A stretch of DNA of 64,000 nucleotides, taken from the NCBI GenBank assembly GCA_009693055.1, contig SHYA01000003.1, positions 124,001 to 188,000 of the forward strand, read 5' to 3'. A program made the position numbers and the translations under genes. The notes under the pieces are model-generated. The model made no database searches, was not told the DNA's origin, and worked only from the letters and a program-made list of their open reading frames with translations. Positions 25,496 through 35,249 of the stretch are shown piece by piece (within the stretch, counting starts at the first letter, position 1; each line of letters begins with the position of its first letter). The stretch is from Dehalococcoidia bacterium (GTDB lineage: Bacteria > Chloroflexota > Dehalococcoidia > Lucifugimonadales > SHYT01).

Positions 25496-26467
25496 CTAGC
25501 CCTTGGGCCGCTGCTCCAAAGCGTGGACTTTCTTGAAGATCCTTCGGACGCTCTTGACGTTCGGAATAGCCCGGTGGATAAGCGGCGGCATCTTCCGCTT
25601 GTACACGGCCCGCAGCCCTACGGGCAGAAGCCCCAGCAGCTTGGGAAGGTTGAAAATCCCATACGTGCTCACCACGAGGGCCATCTCGTTCAAGGTGCCG
25701 CTGTGCTCCACGCTCCGCTCAAACGCCTGGGCGTGGCGAGCGCCGTAGCTCCCTGTGAAGCCTTGTTGGATAGCCTGGTCCCGCAGCGCCATGATCCGGT
25801 CCATCGGCGCAACGCCCTTTGGGCACACCTGGACGCACTCAAAGCAGCGGGTGCAGTCCCACACGCCGCCGTGCTGGTTGTACAGGCCTAACCGTTGCTT
25901 GACCGCGTCGTCTCGCGGGTCCGCCACGAACCGGTACGCCTTGGCCAGCGCGGCCGGGCCCAAGAAGTTCTTGTCCATCTCCATGACGGTGCAGTCGGAG
26001 ACGCACGCGCCGCACATGATGCAGCCCATGACGCCCACCAGGTGCTGCATCGCCTCGTTCGACGCCACGTACTCCGCCTCCGGCTCCGTCCCCTGCGGTT
26101 GGAGCCACGGCTGGACCGCCCGCACCTTGTCCCAGAACAGCTGCATGTCAACCACCAGGTCTTTAATAACCGGCTGGTTGCCCATGGCCTCCACGTTGAT
26201 GACGCCGTCCTTGCCGAGCATCCGCTGGACCTTGGACTTGCACGCCAGCGTCGCGTGCCCGTTGACGCGCATGGCGCAGGAGCCACAGATCGCCCCGCGG
26301 CACGAGCAGCGCAGGCTCAGCGTCTCATCCACGTACTCACGGACGTGGATAAGGCTGTCCAGGACCGTGGAGTCTTCAGGCACCTCCACTCGGTACTCTT
26401 GCACCCAGGCCCGGCGCTCTTCCGGCGCCTCTGGATCAAACCGCTTGACCCGCAACGTAACCTGCAC
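25496..26467 (-). CDS. sdhB: Succinate dehydrogenase/fumarate reductase iron-sulfur subunit
   Basis: A 323-residue iron-sulfur subunit. The N-terminal [2Fe-2S] domain has LRCSCRGAICGSCAMRVNG and a last Cys in LACKSK; the C-terminal part has CIMCGACVSDCTV and CTRCFECVQVCPKG for the [3Fe-4S]/[4Fe-4S] clusters. A C-terminal extension past residue ~260 (YGIFNLPKLLGLLPVGLRAVYKRKMPP) is longer than in standard SdhB and may contact the CCG subunit. It lies between sdhA and the CCG gene with gaps of about 20-28 bases. Confidence 0.93.
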   Translation of the reverse strand: MQVTLRVKRFDPEAPEERRAWVQEYRVEVPEDSTVLDSLIHVREYVDETLSLRCSCRGAICGSCAMRVNGHATLACKSKVQRMLGKDGVINVEAMGNQPVIKDLVVDMQLFWDKVRAVQPWLQPQGTEPEAEYVASNEAMQHLVGVMGCIMCGACVSDCTVMEMDKNFLGPAALAKAYRFVADPRDDAVKQRLGLYNQHGGVWDCTRCFECVQVCPKGVAPMDRIMALRDQAIQQGFTGSYGARHAQAFERSVEHSGTLNEMALVVSTYGIFNLPKLLGLLPVGLRAVYKRKMPPLIHRAIPNVKSVRRIFKKVHALEQRPKG

Positions 26468-26487
26468 GCTGCACGCTCCTTAACGGA

Positions 26488-28164
26488 TTAATACACTCGC
26501 TTCTGCGGTTGCCACTGGGTGATCGTCACGGGCAGCCAATCGATCCTCGGCCCGTCATTGGTGGGATACGCAAGGGTGTGCTTCAGGAAATTGACATCGT
26601 CCCGCTCCGGGAGGTCCACCCGCGAGTGGGCGCCCCGGCTCTCCTTGCGTGAAAGCGCGCTCGCGCAGATGGCCTCCGCCACCTGCAGCATGTAGCCCAG
26701 CTCCAGCCCAAAGATGAGGCTGGTGTTAAACACCTTGCCCTTGTTCTGGACCGGTACCCTGTCGTACCGCTCGCGAAGGCGTTTGACCGTATCCAGCGCC
26801 TTCTTCATCCCCTCTTCCCGCCGGAAGACGGAGACGTTCTCGTTCATCACTCCACCCATCTCCAGGCGAATCTTTGCCACGTTGTCGCCGTTGCTGGACC
26901 GGTCCAGCAGCGCCTTGATACGACGCTCCTCGTCGGCGACCACCGACTCCGGAACCGTTGGTGCATCCCGCTCCGCGGCATAAGCAGCGCTCGCCTCGCC
27001 GGAGCGGCGCCCAAACACAATTGTGTCCAGCAGCGAGTTGGCGCCCAGACGGTTGCCGCCGTGGACGCTCACGCACGCGGTCTCACCGGCCGCGTAGAGT
27101 CCGGGGACGAATGTCGCGCCGTGGACGTCCGTCTTGATGCCACCCATCATGTAGTGCATCCCCGGCCGCACCGGGATGGGTTGTTCGGCAAGGCTCAGGC
27201 CAAGATAGTCCAACGCAACCTCATTGATGTAGCTCAGCTTGGTCTCGATTACCTGGCGCCCCAAGTGCCTCAGGTCAAGCAGCACGCAGCCGTTCACGCC
27301 GCGCCCTTCGTTGATCTCAGTCGTCTCCGCGCGAGAGACCACGTCCCGCGAGGCCAGCTCTTTCATGGTCGGCGCATACTTCTCCATGAACCGTTCGCCC
27401 TTGCCGTTCAGCAGGTATGCGCCTTCGCCGCGCGCCGCCTCGGTGATGAGGATGCCGTTCGCCTTCAGCGTCGTGGGATGGTACTGGACCATCTCCATGT
27501 CCATCAGGGGCGCGCCGGCGTCATACGCAAGTGCCATCCCGTCGCCCGTGACAATAAGGCCGTTGGTGCTCGGCTCGTAGATGCGGCCGCAGCCGCCCGT
27601 CGCGAGGATGACTGCCTTCGCGGTGATAAGCTGCAGCTTGCCGCTCGCGATCTCCAGGGCCACGGCCCCACGGCACTCGCCGTTCTCCTTGACCAGCGAG
27701 GTGACGAACCACTCCTCGTACAGCCGGACCCCCGCCTTGAGGAGCTGCTCAAACAGCACGTGGAGCATCGCCTGACCCGTAATGTCCGCGACAAAGAACG
27801 TGCGCGCGCGCTTCTGGCCGCCGAAGTGCCGCGTCCCCAAGCGTCCGTCCGGACCGCGGCTAAAGATGACGCCCATGTGCTCCAGCTCAATGACGGCGCG
27901 GCCCGCCTCCTGCGCCAGCACCTCGATGGCGTCCTGGTCGCCCAGGTAGTCGCTGCCCTTCACCGTCTCATAGGCGTGCTCTTTCCAGTCGTCTCCGCGG
28001 TCGGTCAGAGCCGCGTTGATGCCGCCTTGGGCGGCGTTGGAGTGGCTGCGCACCGGCGTGACTTTGCTGATGACGGCCACGTCCGCGCCGGCCTGCTTGG
28101 CGGCCAGCGCCGCCCGCATTCCAGCCAGCCCTGCACCTACCACCAGCACATCGTGCTGATACAT
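26488..28164 (-). CDS. sdhA: Succinate dehydrogenase/fumarate reductase flavoprotein subunit
   Basis: A 558-residue flavoprotein that interconverts succinate and fumarate. It starts with the FAD dinucleotide motif [13 protein letters not shown], has the His-FAD attachment region [15 protein letters not shown] (about 40-54), the active-site HPTTL segment ([21 protein letters not shown]) and [13 protein letters not shown] near the C-terminal third. Length is normal. It is first in the sdhA-sdhB-sdhE operon. Direction (oxidation or fumarate reduction) cannot be read from sequence. Confidence 0.95.
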   Translation of the reverse strand: MYQHDVLVVGAGLAGMRAALAAKQAGADVAVISKVTPVRSHSNAAQGGINAALTDRGDDWKEHAYETVKGSDYLGDQDAIEVLAQEAGRAVIELEHMGVIFSRGPDGRLGTRHFGGQKRARTFFVADITGQAMLHVLFEQLLKAGVRLYEEWFVTSLVKENGECRGAVALEIASGKLQLITAKAVILATGGCGRIYEPSTNGLIVTGDGMALAYDAGAPLMDMEMVQYHPTTLKANGILITEAARGEGAYLLNGKGERFMEKYAPTMKELASRDVVSRAETTEINEGRGVNGCVLLDLRHLGRQVIETKLSYINEVALDYLGLSLAEQPIPVRPGMHYMMGGIKTDVHGATFVPGLYAAGETACVSVHGGNRLGANSLLDTIVFGRRSGEASAAYAAERDAPTVPESVVADEERRIKALLDRSSNGDNVAKIRLEMGGVMNENVSVFRREEGMKKALDTVKRLRERYDRVPVQNKGKVFNTSLIFGLELGYMLQVAEAICASALSRKESRGAHSRVDLPERDDVNFLKHTLAYPTNDGPRIDWLPVTITQWQPQKRVY

Positions 28165-28258
28165 TTCGCCTTACCCCCTCTGTTGTTGAGCACTCACACT
28201 ATACCAACTGACGCTTTTCGCAACAACCACGTGCTCCCTTTCGAGCTAAAGCCGCCGG

Positions 28259-28819
28259 TCAGCGATGACGCTCCACCTCATCGCTGAACAGGAAGAGCGC
28301 CATCATGAGCGCCGCGATGCTCTTCGCATCCCGCAGCTCTCCGCGCTTGATGCGCTCCGGCACCTCACTGAGCGGCACGGGCACCACCCGGATGTCCTCG
28401 TCCTCCTCCTGCCGGAGCGTCCCTGGGCGCAGACCTCGCGCCAGGAACGCGTGCATCTCCTCGGTGGACCACCCCGGAGTCATCCAGAAGCGCCCCAGGG
28501 GAACGACCTCGTCCGCCGCGAAGCCCGTCTCCTCTTGCAGCTCCCGCTGGACGGCCGCCTTCGGGTCTTCCCCGCGCTCCATGCCGCCGGCCGGGACTTC
28601 AAGCAGCTCCTCCCCCGTGGCCAAGCGGAACTGCTTCACCAGCAGCACGCGCCCCTGGTCATCCACCGGCACAATCACCACCGCGGGCGCGTGCTCAACG
28701 ATCTCCCGCTTCACCTCAAGCAGCCGCCCGGCCTTCTCCATCTGGACGGTCTCCACGCGCAGATTGACGATCTTGCCCTCGTAGACACGCTGGCTCCGCA
28801 CGACGCGCTCTTTCGCCAC
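28259..28819 (-). CDS. Nudix hydrolase, ADP-ribose pyrophosphatase type
   Basis: A 186-residue Nudix enzyme. The Nudix box GGMERGEDPKAAVQREL...EETGF lies at about residues 78-100, with the upstream strand VVIVPVDDQGRVLLVKQFR and the downstream FWMTPGWSTEEMHAFLA that marks the ADP-ribose pyrophosphatase (NudF) group. GTG 28819 is preferred over the ATG-type start at 28843 because GGAAGG lies just upstream. It probably hydrolyses ADP-ribose or related nucleotide sugars. Confidence 0.87.
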   Translation of the reverse strand: MAKERVVRSQRVYEGKIVNLRVETVQMEKAGRLLEVKREIVEHAPAVVIVPVDDQGRVLLVKQFRLATGEELLEVPAGGMERGEDPKAAVQRELQEETGFAADEVVPLGRFWMTPGWSTEEMHAFLARGLRPGTLRQEEDEDIRVVPVPLSEVPERIKRGELRDAKSIAALMMALFLFSDEVERHR

Positions 28820-28880
28820 AGTGCTTCCTTCCAATGGATTCACCCAGAAAGGGGAGGCTCAACCTCTGCCGGGGTAACGC

Positions 28881-29759
28881 TCACCCGTGGTGGTACGGCG
28901 GTGCGGACTTCTCGTATCCCAGACGCCGGAAGAGGGTCTCGTAGAAGTATGTGGGCGATCCCATCCGCAGAAAGCGGGCCGCATGGGGGCTCGCCTTGAT
29001 TTCCAGCGTGTCCCCCTTGCCCAGCGGCACGTTCACAAAACCGTCCACGCTCAGGCCTGCCTCGTCGCCCGCGCCCAGCGTCAGCGTGACGACCGCGCCC
29101 TCGTGGAGCACCACGGCGGCGTTGGCCGCGACCTGCGGGGCGACCGGCTTGATCAGAAACGTCCGCGCCTGGGGATGCAGGACAGGCCCTCCGGCGGAAA
29201 GCGCGTAGCCCGTGCTGCCCGTCGGCGTGGCGATGATCACCGCGTCGGCGGCGTACGTGGCCATGAACGCCCCGTCCACGGATACCGAGACGAACACCAT
29301 GCGCGAAACGGCGGAGCGCCCGATCGCCGCATCGTTCAGGCCGTGGTAGGTCATCGGCTTCTTCCGCGCCGGGCCGCTGGAACGGGGCAGGATAGCCGCC
29401 TGGACCATCATCCGCTCCTCCACCCACGCCTTGCCGTTCAGGTAGAGCGGCACCTTTTCAAGCGCCTCCTCCGGCTGAAGCTCGGTCATAAAACCAACCC
29501 TGCCCATGTTGACGCCAAGGATCGGGACTCCGCACGGGGCTGCCACCTGGACGGCGCGGAGAATCGTGCCATCCCCGCCCAGGGTCACCACCGCCTTCGT
29601 GTCCGCGACGGGCACATTCCCGCTAGACAGCTCCGCCGCGCTACACCGCCAGACGCGGTAGTCGCGGCGGAGCGGCGGCTCCAGACGCTTGGCGAGAGCG
29701 ACCGCTTCCGGCACGCGCTCGTTGAAGACAAGGCCTATCGCCTGTTTATCCGCTGCCAT
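28881..29759 (-). CDS. nadK: NAD kinase
   Basis: A 292-residue NAD kinase making NADP. It has the GGDGT motif (VVTLGGDGTILRAVQ, about 57-71), GVNMGRVGFM (NLGxLGF equivalent, about 83), LNDAAIGR (about 138) and the TPTGSTGYALSAGGP loop (about 180). Size is normal. It lies on the same strand between nuoN and the Nudix gene, so two adjacent genes act on NAD-related nucleotides. Confidence 0.95.
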   Translation of the reverse strand: MAADKQAIGLVFNERVPEAVALAKRLEPPLRRDYRVWRCSAAELSSGNVPVADTKAVVTLGGDGTILRAVQVAAPCGVPILGVNMGRVGFMTELQPEEALEKVPLYLNGKAWVEERMMVQAAILPRSSGPARKKPMTYHGLNDAAIGRSAVSRMVFVSVSVDGAFMATYAADAVIIATPTGSTGYALSAGGPVLHPQARTFLIKPVAPQVAANAAVVLHEGAVVTLTLGAGDEAGLSVDGFVNVPLGKGDTLEIKASPHAARFLRMGSPTYFYETLFRRLGYEKSAPPYHHG

Positions 29760-29814
29760 CGCTTCCCTTCACGCCCGGCTCTGAAAGGGCCGCTTGAGGA
29801 TAGCATACCACCCC

Positions 29815-31328
29815 TCAGCTCCCAACCCCCCTGAGCGCGCGCTCCGCCAGGGCGAACAGCGGCCACGGCGCCACGCCAATGAACACCATGCCCAACGCCG
29901 AACCACCCACAGCAGCCCAGAGGGACGGAGAACATGCGGCCTTCTCCGAAGATTCCGGCTCCTGGAAATACATCACCCGCACCAGCCGGAGGTAGAAATA
30001 GGCGGAGAGCACGCTGTTGATGACGCCAATCACCGCGAGCCACGTCAGGTCGGCGTTGACCGCGGCGCTGAACACGAACAACTTGCCCATGAAGCCCGCG
30101 GTCGGCGGGATGCCCGTCAGAGAGAGGAGGCTGACGGCAAGGACGATGGCGAGCAGCGGCGCGCGCCGTCCCATGCCCGCCAGGCTGCTGACCTGGTCAC
30201 TGCCGGTCCTGTTGGTAATCGCAATGACCGCAAAGAACGCCGCCAGGTTGGTAGCGCCGTACGCGCCCAGGTAGAACAACAACCCCTGAGACCCCAGCGT
30301 CTCGCCGTCCGGCGTGCGCCCCGCCACGGCGGCAACGCCCATCCAGCATGTACCCCGCGTGCGCAATCGTGCTGTACGCCAGCATCCGCTTCACATCCGT
30401 CTGCTGGATCGCCACCAGGTTGCCAACGGTCATGGAGGCCACAGCCAGCGCGGCGAACAAGATGCTCCAATCCATTTCTGGCGGCGCCAAAGGCCGTTGA
30501 AAAGACTCGCAACAGGGCCGCAACACCTGCGGCCTTGCTGGCGATCGAGAGGTACGCCGTCACGGGGGTTGGCGCGCCATGGTACACATCCGGTGCCCAC
30601 ATCTGGAACGGCACGACGGCGATCTTAAAGGCGAACCCCGCGGTCATCATCACGGCGCCGGCGAGGAGCGCGTACGACCCGAAAGGCAGGTCTCCTCCCG
30701 TAGTCCCCAGCGCAACCGCGCTCCCGATGTCGACCAGGTATGTGCTGCCGGTCGCTCCGAAGGCCAGCGCCATCTCGAACAGAAATATCCCGGAGCTGAC
30801 CCCGCCAAGAAGCAAGAACTTGATGCCTGCCTCCAGGGACGGGCCGTTGCGCAGGAAGGCCGCGAGCGGAAGCGTCGCCAGCTCCAGTGCCAGGTACAGC
30901 GACATCAGCTCCCGCGTGGCCGCCAGCAGGCTCATCCCGCCCGCCGAGATAAGCAGCAGACAGTAGAACTCCCCCTGGAGCTTGCCCAGCTTCCCCCGGT
31001 AGTCCTGCGCGGCCATGATCACCAGGCCCAGGGCTCCAAACACCAGGAGCTTGAAGAACAGCGCGTAGCGGTCCACGACCAGCGTGCCGTGAATGCCCGG
31101 AATCGCCTCGCCGGCCTGCTCTCCCGGCTGGGGCGCCAGCACGTGCATCCAGCCCGCCAGCTCGCCCCAAAGCAGGACCGTAAAGAGGAGGGGAAGCAGC
31201 AGGCCCGCCAGCGCCACGGCCCCAACGATCCCCTTCCGGCGCGTGACAAGGTCCACCAGCAGCGCCACGCCCGCCACAACGGCCAGGCTCAACTCCGGCG
31301 AGAGCAACCACAGGCTCGACGTGTTCAC
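29815..31328 (-). pseudogene. nuoN: NADH dehydrogenase subunit N, with two frameshifts
   Basis: NuoN is an antiporter-like membrane subunit of complex I. The reading starts at 31328 (NTSSLWLLSPELSLAVVAGVA) and is good NuoN up to [10 protein letters not shown] near 30490. It then continues in a second frame as [21 protein letters not shown] and [16 protein letters not shown], and near 30343 shifts again to [12 protein letters not shown], then [18 protein letters not shown], to 29815. Each junction fits one extra base. Joined, the protein is about 504 residues, the normal length. Either both are consensus errors or the gene is recently inactivated; the neighbouring nuoM and nuoL are intact. It is last in the nuo cluster. 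Confidence 0.88.
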
Positions 31329-31334
31329 GGCCGG

Positions 31335-31760
31335 CTACACCACCCCTGCCAGAAGCATCAGGCGCTGCGTGTCCCGATGCAGCTCCGACCAGATCGCTGG
31401 AAGCTTCGCGGGCTTCACCCAAGCGGCCTCGCCCACATCGCTGCCGGGTTTTAGCACGCCGCCAGCCACGTGGGCCAGAAACGTTATGTACACGACGTGC
31501 TCCACCAGCTTCCCGTCCTCATAGAAAAGCCCCTCGTAAGGCTCCACGGGCCGCGTCAGCTCCACGTCCAGACCCGTTTCCTCGCGCACCTCGCGCACCA
31601 CAGCGCTCCGAATCTCCTCCCCCATCTGCAGGCGCCCCCCTGGACAAATCCACTTACCCGCCCAGCGGCTCTGATACGCGGGGACGTGCTTGACCAGCAG
31701 GACCTTGCCCTGCTCATCCCGAACAACGGCGCCGGCGGCCACCGTGATCCAATCGCTCAC
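31335..31760 (-). CDS. Nudix hydrolase inside the nuo cluster
   Basis: A 141-residue Nudix protein: VAAGAVVRDEQGKVLLVKH, Nudix box GGRLQMGEEIRSAVVRE...EETGL (about 41-63). Its ATG overlaps the last bases of nuoM (31757-31760) and nuoN begins 6 bases after its stop, so it is translated within the nuo transcript. It resembles 8-oxo-dGTP/NADH-pyrophosphatase type small Nudix enzymes but has no substrate signature I can name. It is not a usual nuo gene. Confidence 0.87.
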   Translation of the reverse strand: MSDWITVAAGAVVRDEQGKVLLVKHVPAYQSRWAGKWICPGGRLQMGEEIRSAVVREVREETGLDVELTRPVEPYEGLFYEDGKLVEHVVYITFLAHVAGGVLKPGSDVGEAAWVKPAKLPAIWSELHRDTQRLMLLAGVV

Positions 31761-33244
31761 GGGACGAGCATCGTGAGTCTGCCGGCCAGCGCCTCCAGCG
31801 CCCCAACGCGCAGCGTGTCCGTCAGCAGCGCGGGGTAGACCCCGACCGCCACAACCGCGACGATGAGGAGGCCGGGCCCCACCTTCTCCAAAAGGTTCGC
31901 GTCAGCCACCGTCGCCCAGCGCGGCCGGGGCGGGCCGAACAGCACGCCCCTCAGCATCCAGACCACGTACCCCGCGGCGAGCACGACCCCCACCGCCGCG
32001 AGGCCGGTGAGCGCCGCCCACGCCGGATAGGTCCCGAGGAAGACGGTGAGTTCGGCTGCGAACCCGCTCAGGCCCGGCAGGCCCAACGCGGCCAGGCCGC
32101 CGACCATCAGCGCAACGCCGATGAACGGCATCCGCCCGGCGAGCCCGCCCAGGTCCGGCAGGTGCCGCGTCCGTACCCTGTCGTCCAGAAGCCCAACCAC
32201 CACAAACAAGAGCGCCACAATGGTGCCGTGCGTGAACATCAGGAGCGCCGCGCCGGTCAGCCCCACCTCGCTGAGGGCGGCTCCTGCCGCGCCTACCGAG
32301 GCGACCCCCAACAGCACCAGCCCCATGTGACTCAGGCTGCTATACGCGATCAGCCGTTTGAGATCGGTCTGCCGGAACGCCAGGAACCCCGCGTACAGCA
32401 CCGTGATGACGGCAAGGACGGCAAACGTGAACGCCGCCCGGTCCGCCTGCTCGGGAAACATCGCCACGTTGACCCGGATGAGTCCGTATCCGCCCAGCTT
32501 GGAGAGGACTCCCGCCAGCATCACGCTCGCGCCGATGGGTGCGTCGGCGTACGCGTCCGGCTGCCACGTGTGCACCGGCCAGATGGGCAGCTTGACGGCG
32601 AAGGCCGCGAAGAAGAGGCCGAAGACCAGCGGCACGGGGGCGACCAGCTTGGTCAGGTCGCTCTGGAGCAGCGCGCGCATGTCAAACGTGTCCAACGAGA
32701 AGAACACCACCAGGATGGCGACGAGCATCAAGGCGCTGCCCGCGAACGTGAAGGCGAAAAACTTCATCGCGGAGTATTCCTTCCGCCCGGTCCCCCAGAG
32801 CGCGATGAGCACGTACACCGGCACCAGCTCCAGCTCCCACATGACGAAGAACAAGACGAAGTCCAGCGAGACGAACACGCCCATAGCGGCGGTCTGTATC
32901 AGAAGCAGGCAGATGAAGTATTCCCTGGTGCGGCGCTGCACGCTCATGGAGCTCAGAGCGGCAGAGAGCCCGACCACGCCGGTCATCAGCACCATCGTGG
33001 CCGAAAGGCCGTCCACGCCAAGCAGGTACTGGACCGCTACCGGCGAGTCCGGCAGCCAGGGGTAGCGCTCCACCATCTGGAAGCCGCCCGCGTCCGCGTC
33101 GTAGCGCACGAACACCGCGAGCGCCAGGGCGAAGTCGGCCAGGAAGGCGGCCACAGCCATCAGCCGGACGGCCCGAGGGTTACGCCCGGCGAACGCGATG
33201 AGCAGCGCCGCCGCCGCTGGCAAGAACACGACCGCCGTCAGCAC
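31757..33244 (-). CDS. nuoM: NADH-quinone oxidoreductase subunit M
   Basis: A 495-residue antiporter-like complex I subunit. It has a conserved Glu on an early helix (FVMWELELVPVYVLIALWG, about 135-152), the KLPIWPVHTWQPDAYADAP block with the broken-helix Lys region (about 225), and KRLIAYSSLSHMG (about 295). About 14 membrane segments are apparent. Gene order L-M-(Nudix)-N follows complex I operons. Confidence 0.94.
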   Translation of the reverse strand: MLTAVVFLPAAAALLIAFAGRNPRAVRLMAVAAFLADFALALAVFVRYDADAGGFQMVERYPWLPDSPVAVQYLLGVDGLSATMVLMTGVVGLSAALSSMSVQRRTREYFICLLLIQTAAMGVFVSLDFVLFFVMWELELVPVYVLIALWGTGRKEYSAMKFFAFTFAGSALMLVAILVVFFSLDTFDMRALLQSDLTKLVAPVPLVFGLFFAAFAVKLPIWPVHTWQPDAYADAPIGASVMLAGVLSKLGGYGLIRVNVAMFPEQADRAAFTFAVLAVITVLYAGFLAFRQTDLKRLIAYSSLSHMGLVLLGVASVGAAGAALSEVGLTGAALLMFTHGTIVALLFVVVGLLDDRVRTRHLPDLGGLAGRMPFIGVALMVGGLAALGLPGLSGFAAELTVFLGTYPAWAALTGLAAVGVVLAAGYVVWMLRGVLFGPPRPRWATVADANLLEKVGPGLLIVAVVAVGVYPALLTDTLRVGALEALAGRLTMLVP

Positions 33245-33250
33245 AGCGCT

Positions 33251-35218
33251 CTACCCCCACACCAGGAACACGATGACCACCACCAGCACGCCCAAGCCCA
33301 TGGCCATGCCGTACGCCTGGAGCTGCCCCGTCTGGAGCTGGGACACGGCCCTCCCGAGGTTGCGCCCGAACCAGCCCACCATCTCCGCCAGACCATCCAC
33401 CAGGTTCCGGTCCAGCCACGCCAGCACTCCGCACCCGGCGCGGAACAGCCTGCCCGCTATCACGCCTTCGTACAGGTCGTCCACGTAGTAGCAACGCGCC
33501 AGGAGCTGGTGCAGGAACCTCTGCAGGGGTGTCACGTTCCCCCGCTCCGCAAAAAGGACGCTCCGTCCGTAGAACGCCCACGCCGCGCCCGCGCCGGCCA
33601 GCCCGAGTCCCACGGAGAGCACGGCGATCCCGATGTTGAAATGGACTTCGGTGGCGCTCCCCCCCGGCGGGACCAGGAACCGGCTGAACCAGTGCCCGCC
33701 AGGCGGGTTGGCGGCCAGGCCCAGCACGGCCGCCAGGACCGCGAGGACAACCATCGGGCCGAGCATGGCGAGCCGGGACTCGCCCAGGCGGGCCTGGGTG
33801 TCCGCAGGCGGGGGCGCCGCTCCGCGTCGCGCGGCCTCCTCGGCCGCGGCGCCGCCACGGTACGAGCCCGTGAACGTGAGGAGGAAGGCGCGGAAAATGT
33901 ACAGCCCCGTCATCGCCGTCGCCACCAGGCCCAGCGCTAGGACGAGCAGCGCCACCGGGTCGCCGACGTGCAGCGCTTCGCTCAGGAGCCCGTCCTTGCT
34001 CCAGAAACCCGCCAGCGGGAAGAGTCCCGCAAGGCTCAGGGCGGCAACCAGGAACGTGGCCGTTGTCCAGCGCTGACGCCTGCCCATCCCGCCCAGGAAG
34101 TCCATGTTGAACGTGCCCGCCGCTTGCCCCACGCTCCCCGCCGCAAGGAACAGGAGCGCCTTGAAGAACGCGTGGTTGAACAGGTGGAAGATAGCCGCGG
34201 CGTACGCGCCCACCCCCAGCGCCAGCATCATGAAGCCAAGCTGGCTCATCGTGGAGTACGCGATCACCCGCTTGATGTCTTTGGCCGCCATCGCCATGCT
34301 GGCCGCGAACACCGCGGTCCCGCCGCCAATGAGCGCGACCAGGTGCATAGCGGCCTCGGATGCCTCAAAGAGCGGGAAGAACCGCGCCACCAGGAAGACA
34401 CCCGCAGCCACCATCGTGGCCGCGTGGATGAGCGCGCTCACCGGCGTCGGGCCTTCCATTGCGTCCGGCAACCAGGTGTGCAGCGGGAACTGGGCCGACT
34501 TCCCCACCGCGCCGGCGAACAGTCCGATGGCGATCCACGTCGCCGCCGCGCCGCCAAGCACGCCAAGGCCGACCGCCGTGTGGATGTCAGGGATCTCCAA
34601 CGCGTTCAGCCCGCGAGCGGCGAAGGCGTCCTGGTGGAAGAACAGGTACACAATGGCGAGCAGAAACCCTAGGTCGCCGATGCGCGTGACTATAAACGCC
34701 TTCATCGCCGCCCTGGCTGCCGCCGGCCGGTCGTGCCAGAAGCCAATCAGCAGGTACGAGCACACGCCCACCAGCTCCCAGAAGACGTACGTCTGGACGA
34801 TGTTGCGGGACAGCACCAGTCCCTGCATTGCTGCGGTGAACAGGGCCATCAGGGCGAAATAGCGGGCGTACCCCGGCTCGCCGCGCATGTAGCCGATGGA
34901 GTACACCTGGACCAGCAGGCTCACGGCGCCGACCACCACCACCATGATGGCGGCGAGGGAGTCCAGGTACAGCCCCGCGTTGACCGTCAGGGGGCCGATG
35001 CTCAACCACTCGTGCGGCGTGAAGTCCAGCGCGCCGCTCTGGCCTGCCACCTCTGCCAAGGCCCACAAGGAGAGGATGAAGGAGACCGCCACGCCCGCGA
35101 TGGTGATCGGTGCGGCCCACTCACGCCGCTCGTTGAAGAAGGGACGCACCACCAGCCCTATCGCGGCTGACGCCGCAAGGGGCGCAAGGATGATGAGCCA
35201 GACAACAGCTTCGCTCAT
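33251..35218 (-). CDS. nuoL: NADH-quinone oxidoreductase subunit L
   Basis: A 655-residue complex I subunit of the distal proton channel. Blocks include YVFWELVGVCSYLLIGFW (about 145), KSAQFPLHTWLPDAMEGPTPVSALIHAATMV (about 240, first part KSAQFPLHTWLPDAM) and KRVIAYSTMSQLGFMM (about 315). The C-terminal lateral helix region (GYDGLYEGVIAGR-like DDLYEGVIAGRLFRAG) is present. No nuoK, J or other subunits lie upstream in this window, although a normal operon would have them here. Confidence 0.95.
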   Translation of the reverse strand: MSEAVVWLIILAPLAASAAIGLVVRPFFNERREWAAPITIAGVAVSFILSLWALAEVAGQSGALDFTPHEWLSIGPLTVNAGLYLDSLAAIMVVVVGAVSLLVQVYSIGYMRGEPGYARYFALMALFTAAMQGLVLSRNIVQTYVFWELVGVCSYLLIGFWHDRPAAARAAMKAFIVTRIGDLGFLLAIVYLFFHQDAFAARGLNALEIPDIHTAVGLGVLGGAAATWIAIGLFAGAVGKSAQFPLHTWLPDAMEGPTPVSALIHAATMVAAGVFLVARFFPLFEASEAAMHLVALIGGGTAVFAASMAMAAKDIKRVIAYSTMSQLGFMMLALGVGAYAAAIFHLFNHAFFKALLFLAAGSVGQAAGTFNMDFLGGMGRRQRWTTATFLVAALSLAGLFPLAGFWSKDGLLSEALHVGDPVALLVLALGLVATAMTGLYIFRAFLLTFTGSYRGGAAAEEAARRGAAPPPADTQARLGESRLAMLGPMVVLAVLAAVLGLAANPPGGHWFSRFLVPPGGSATEVHFNIGIAVLSVGLGLAGAGAAWAFYGRSVLFAERGNVTPLQRFLHQLLARCYYVDDLYEGVIAGRLFRAGCGVLAWLDRNLVDGLAEMVGWFGRNLGRAVSQLQTGQLQAYGMAMGLGVLVVVIVFLVWG

Positions 35219-35249
35219 CGCAGCATCCAGGGGCGCGGTGGTGACCGCC

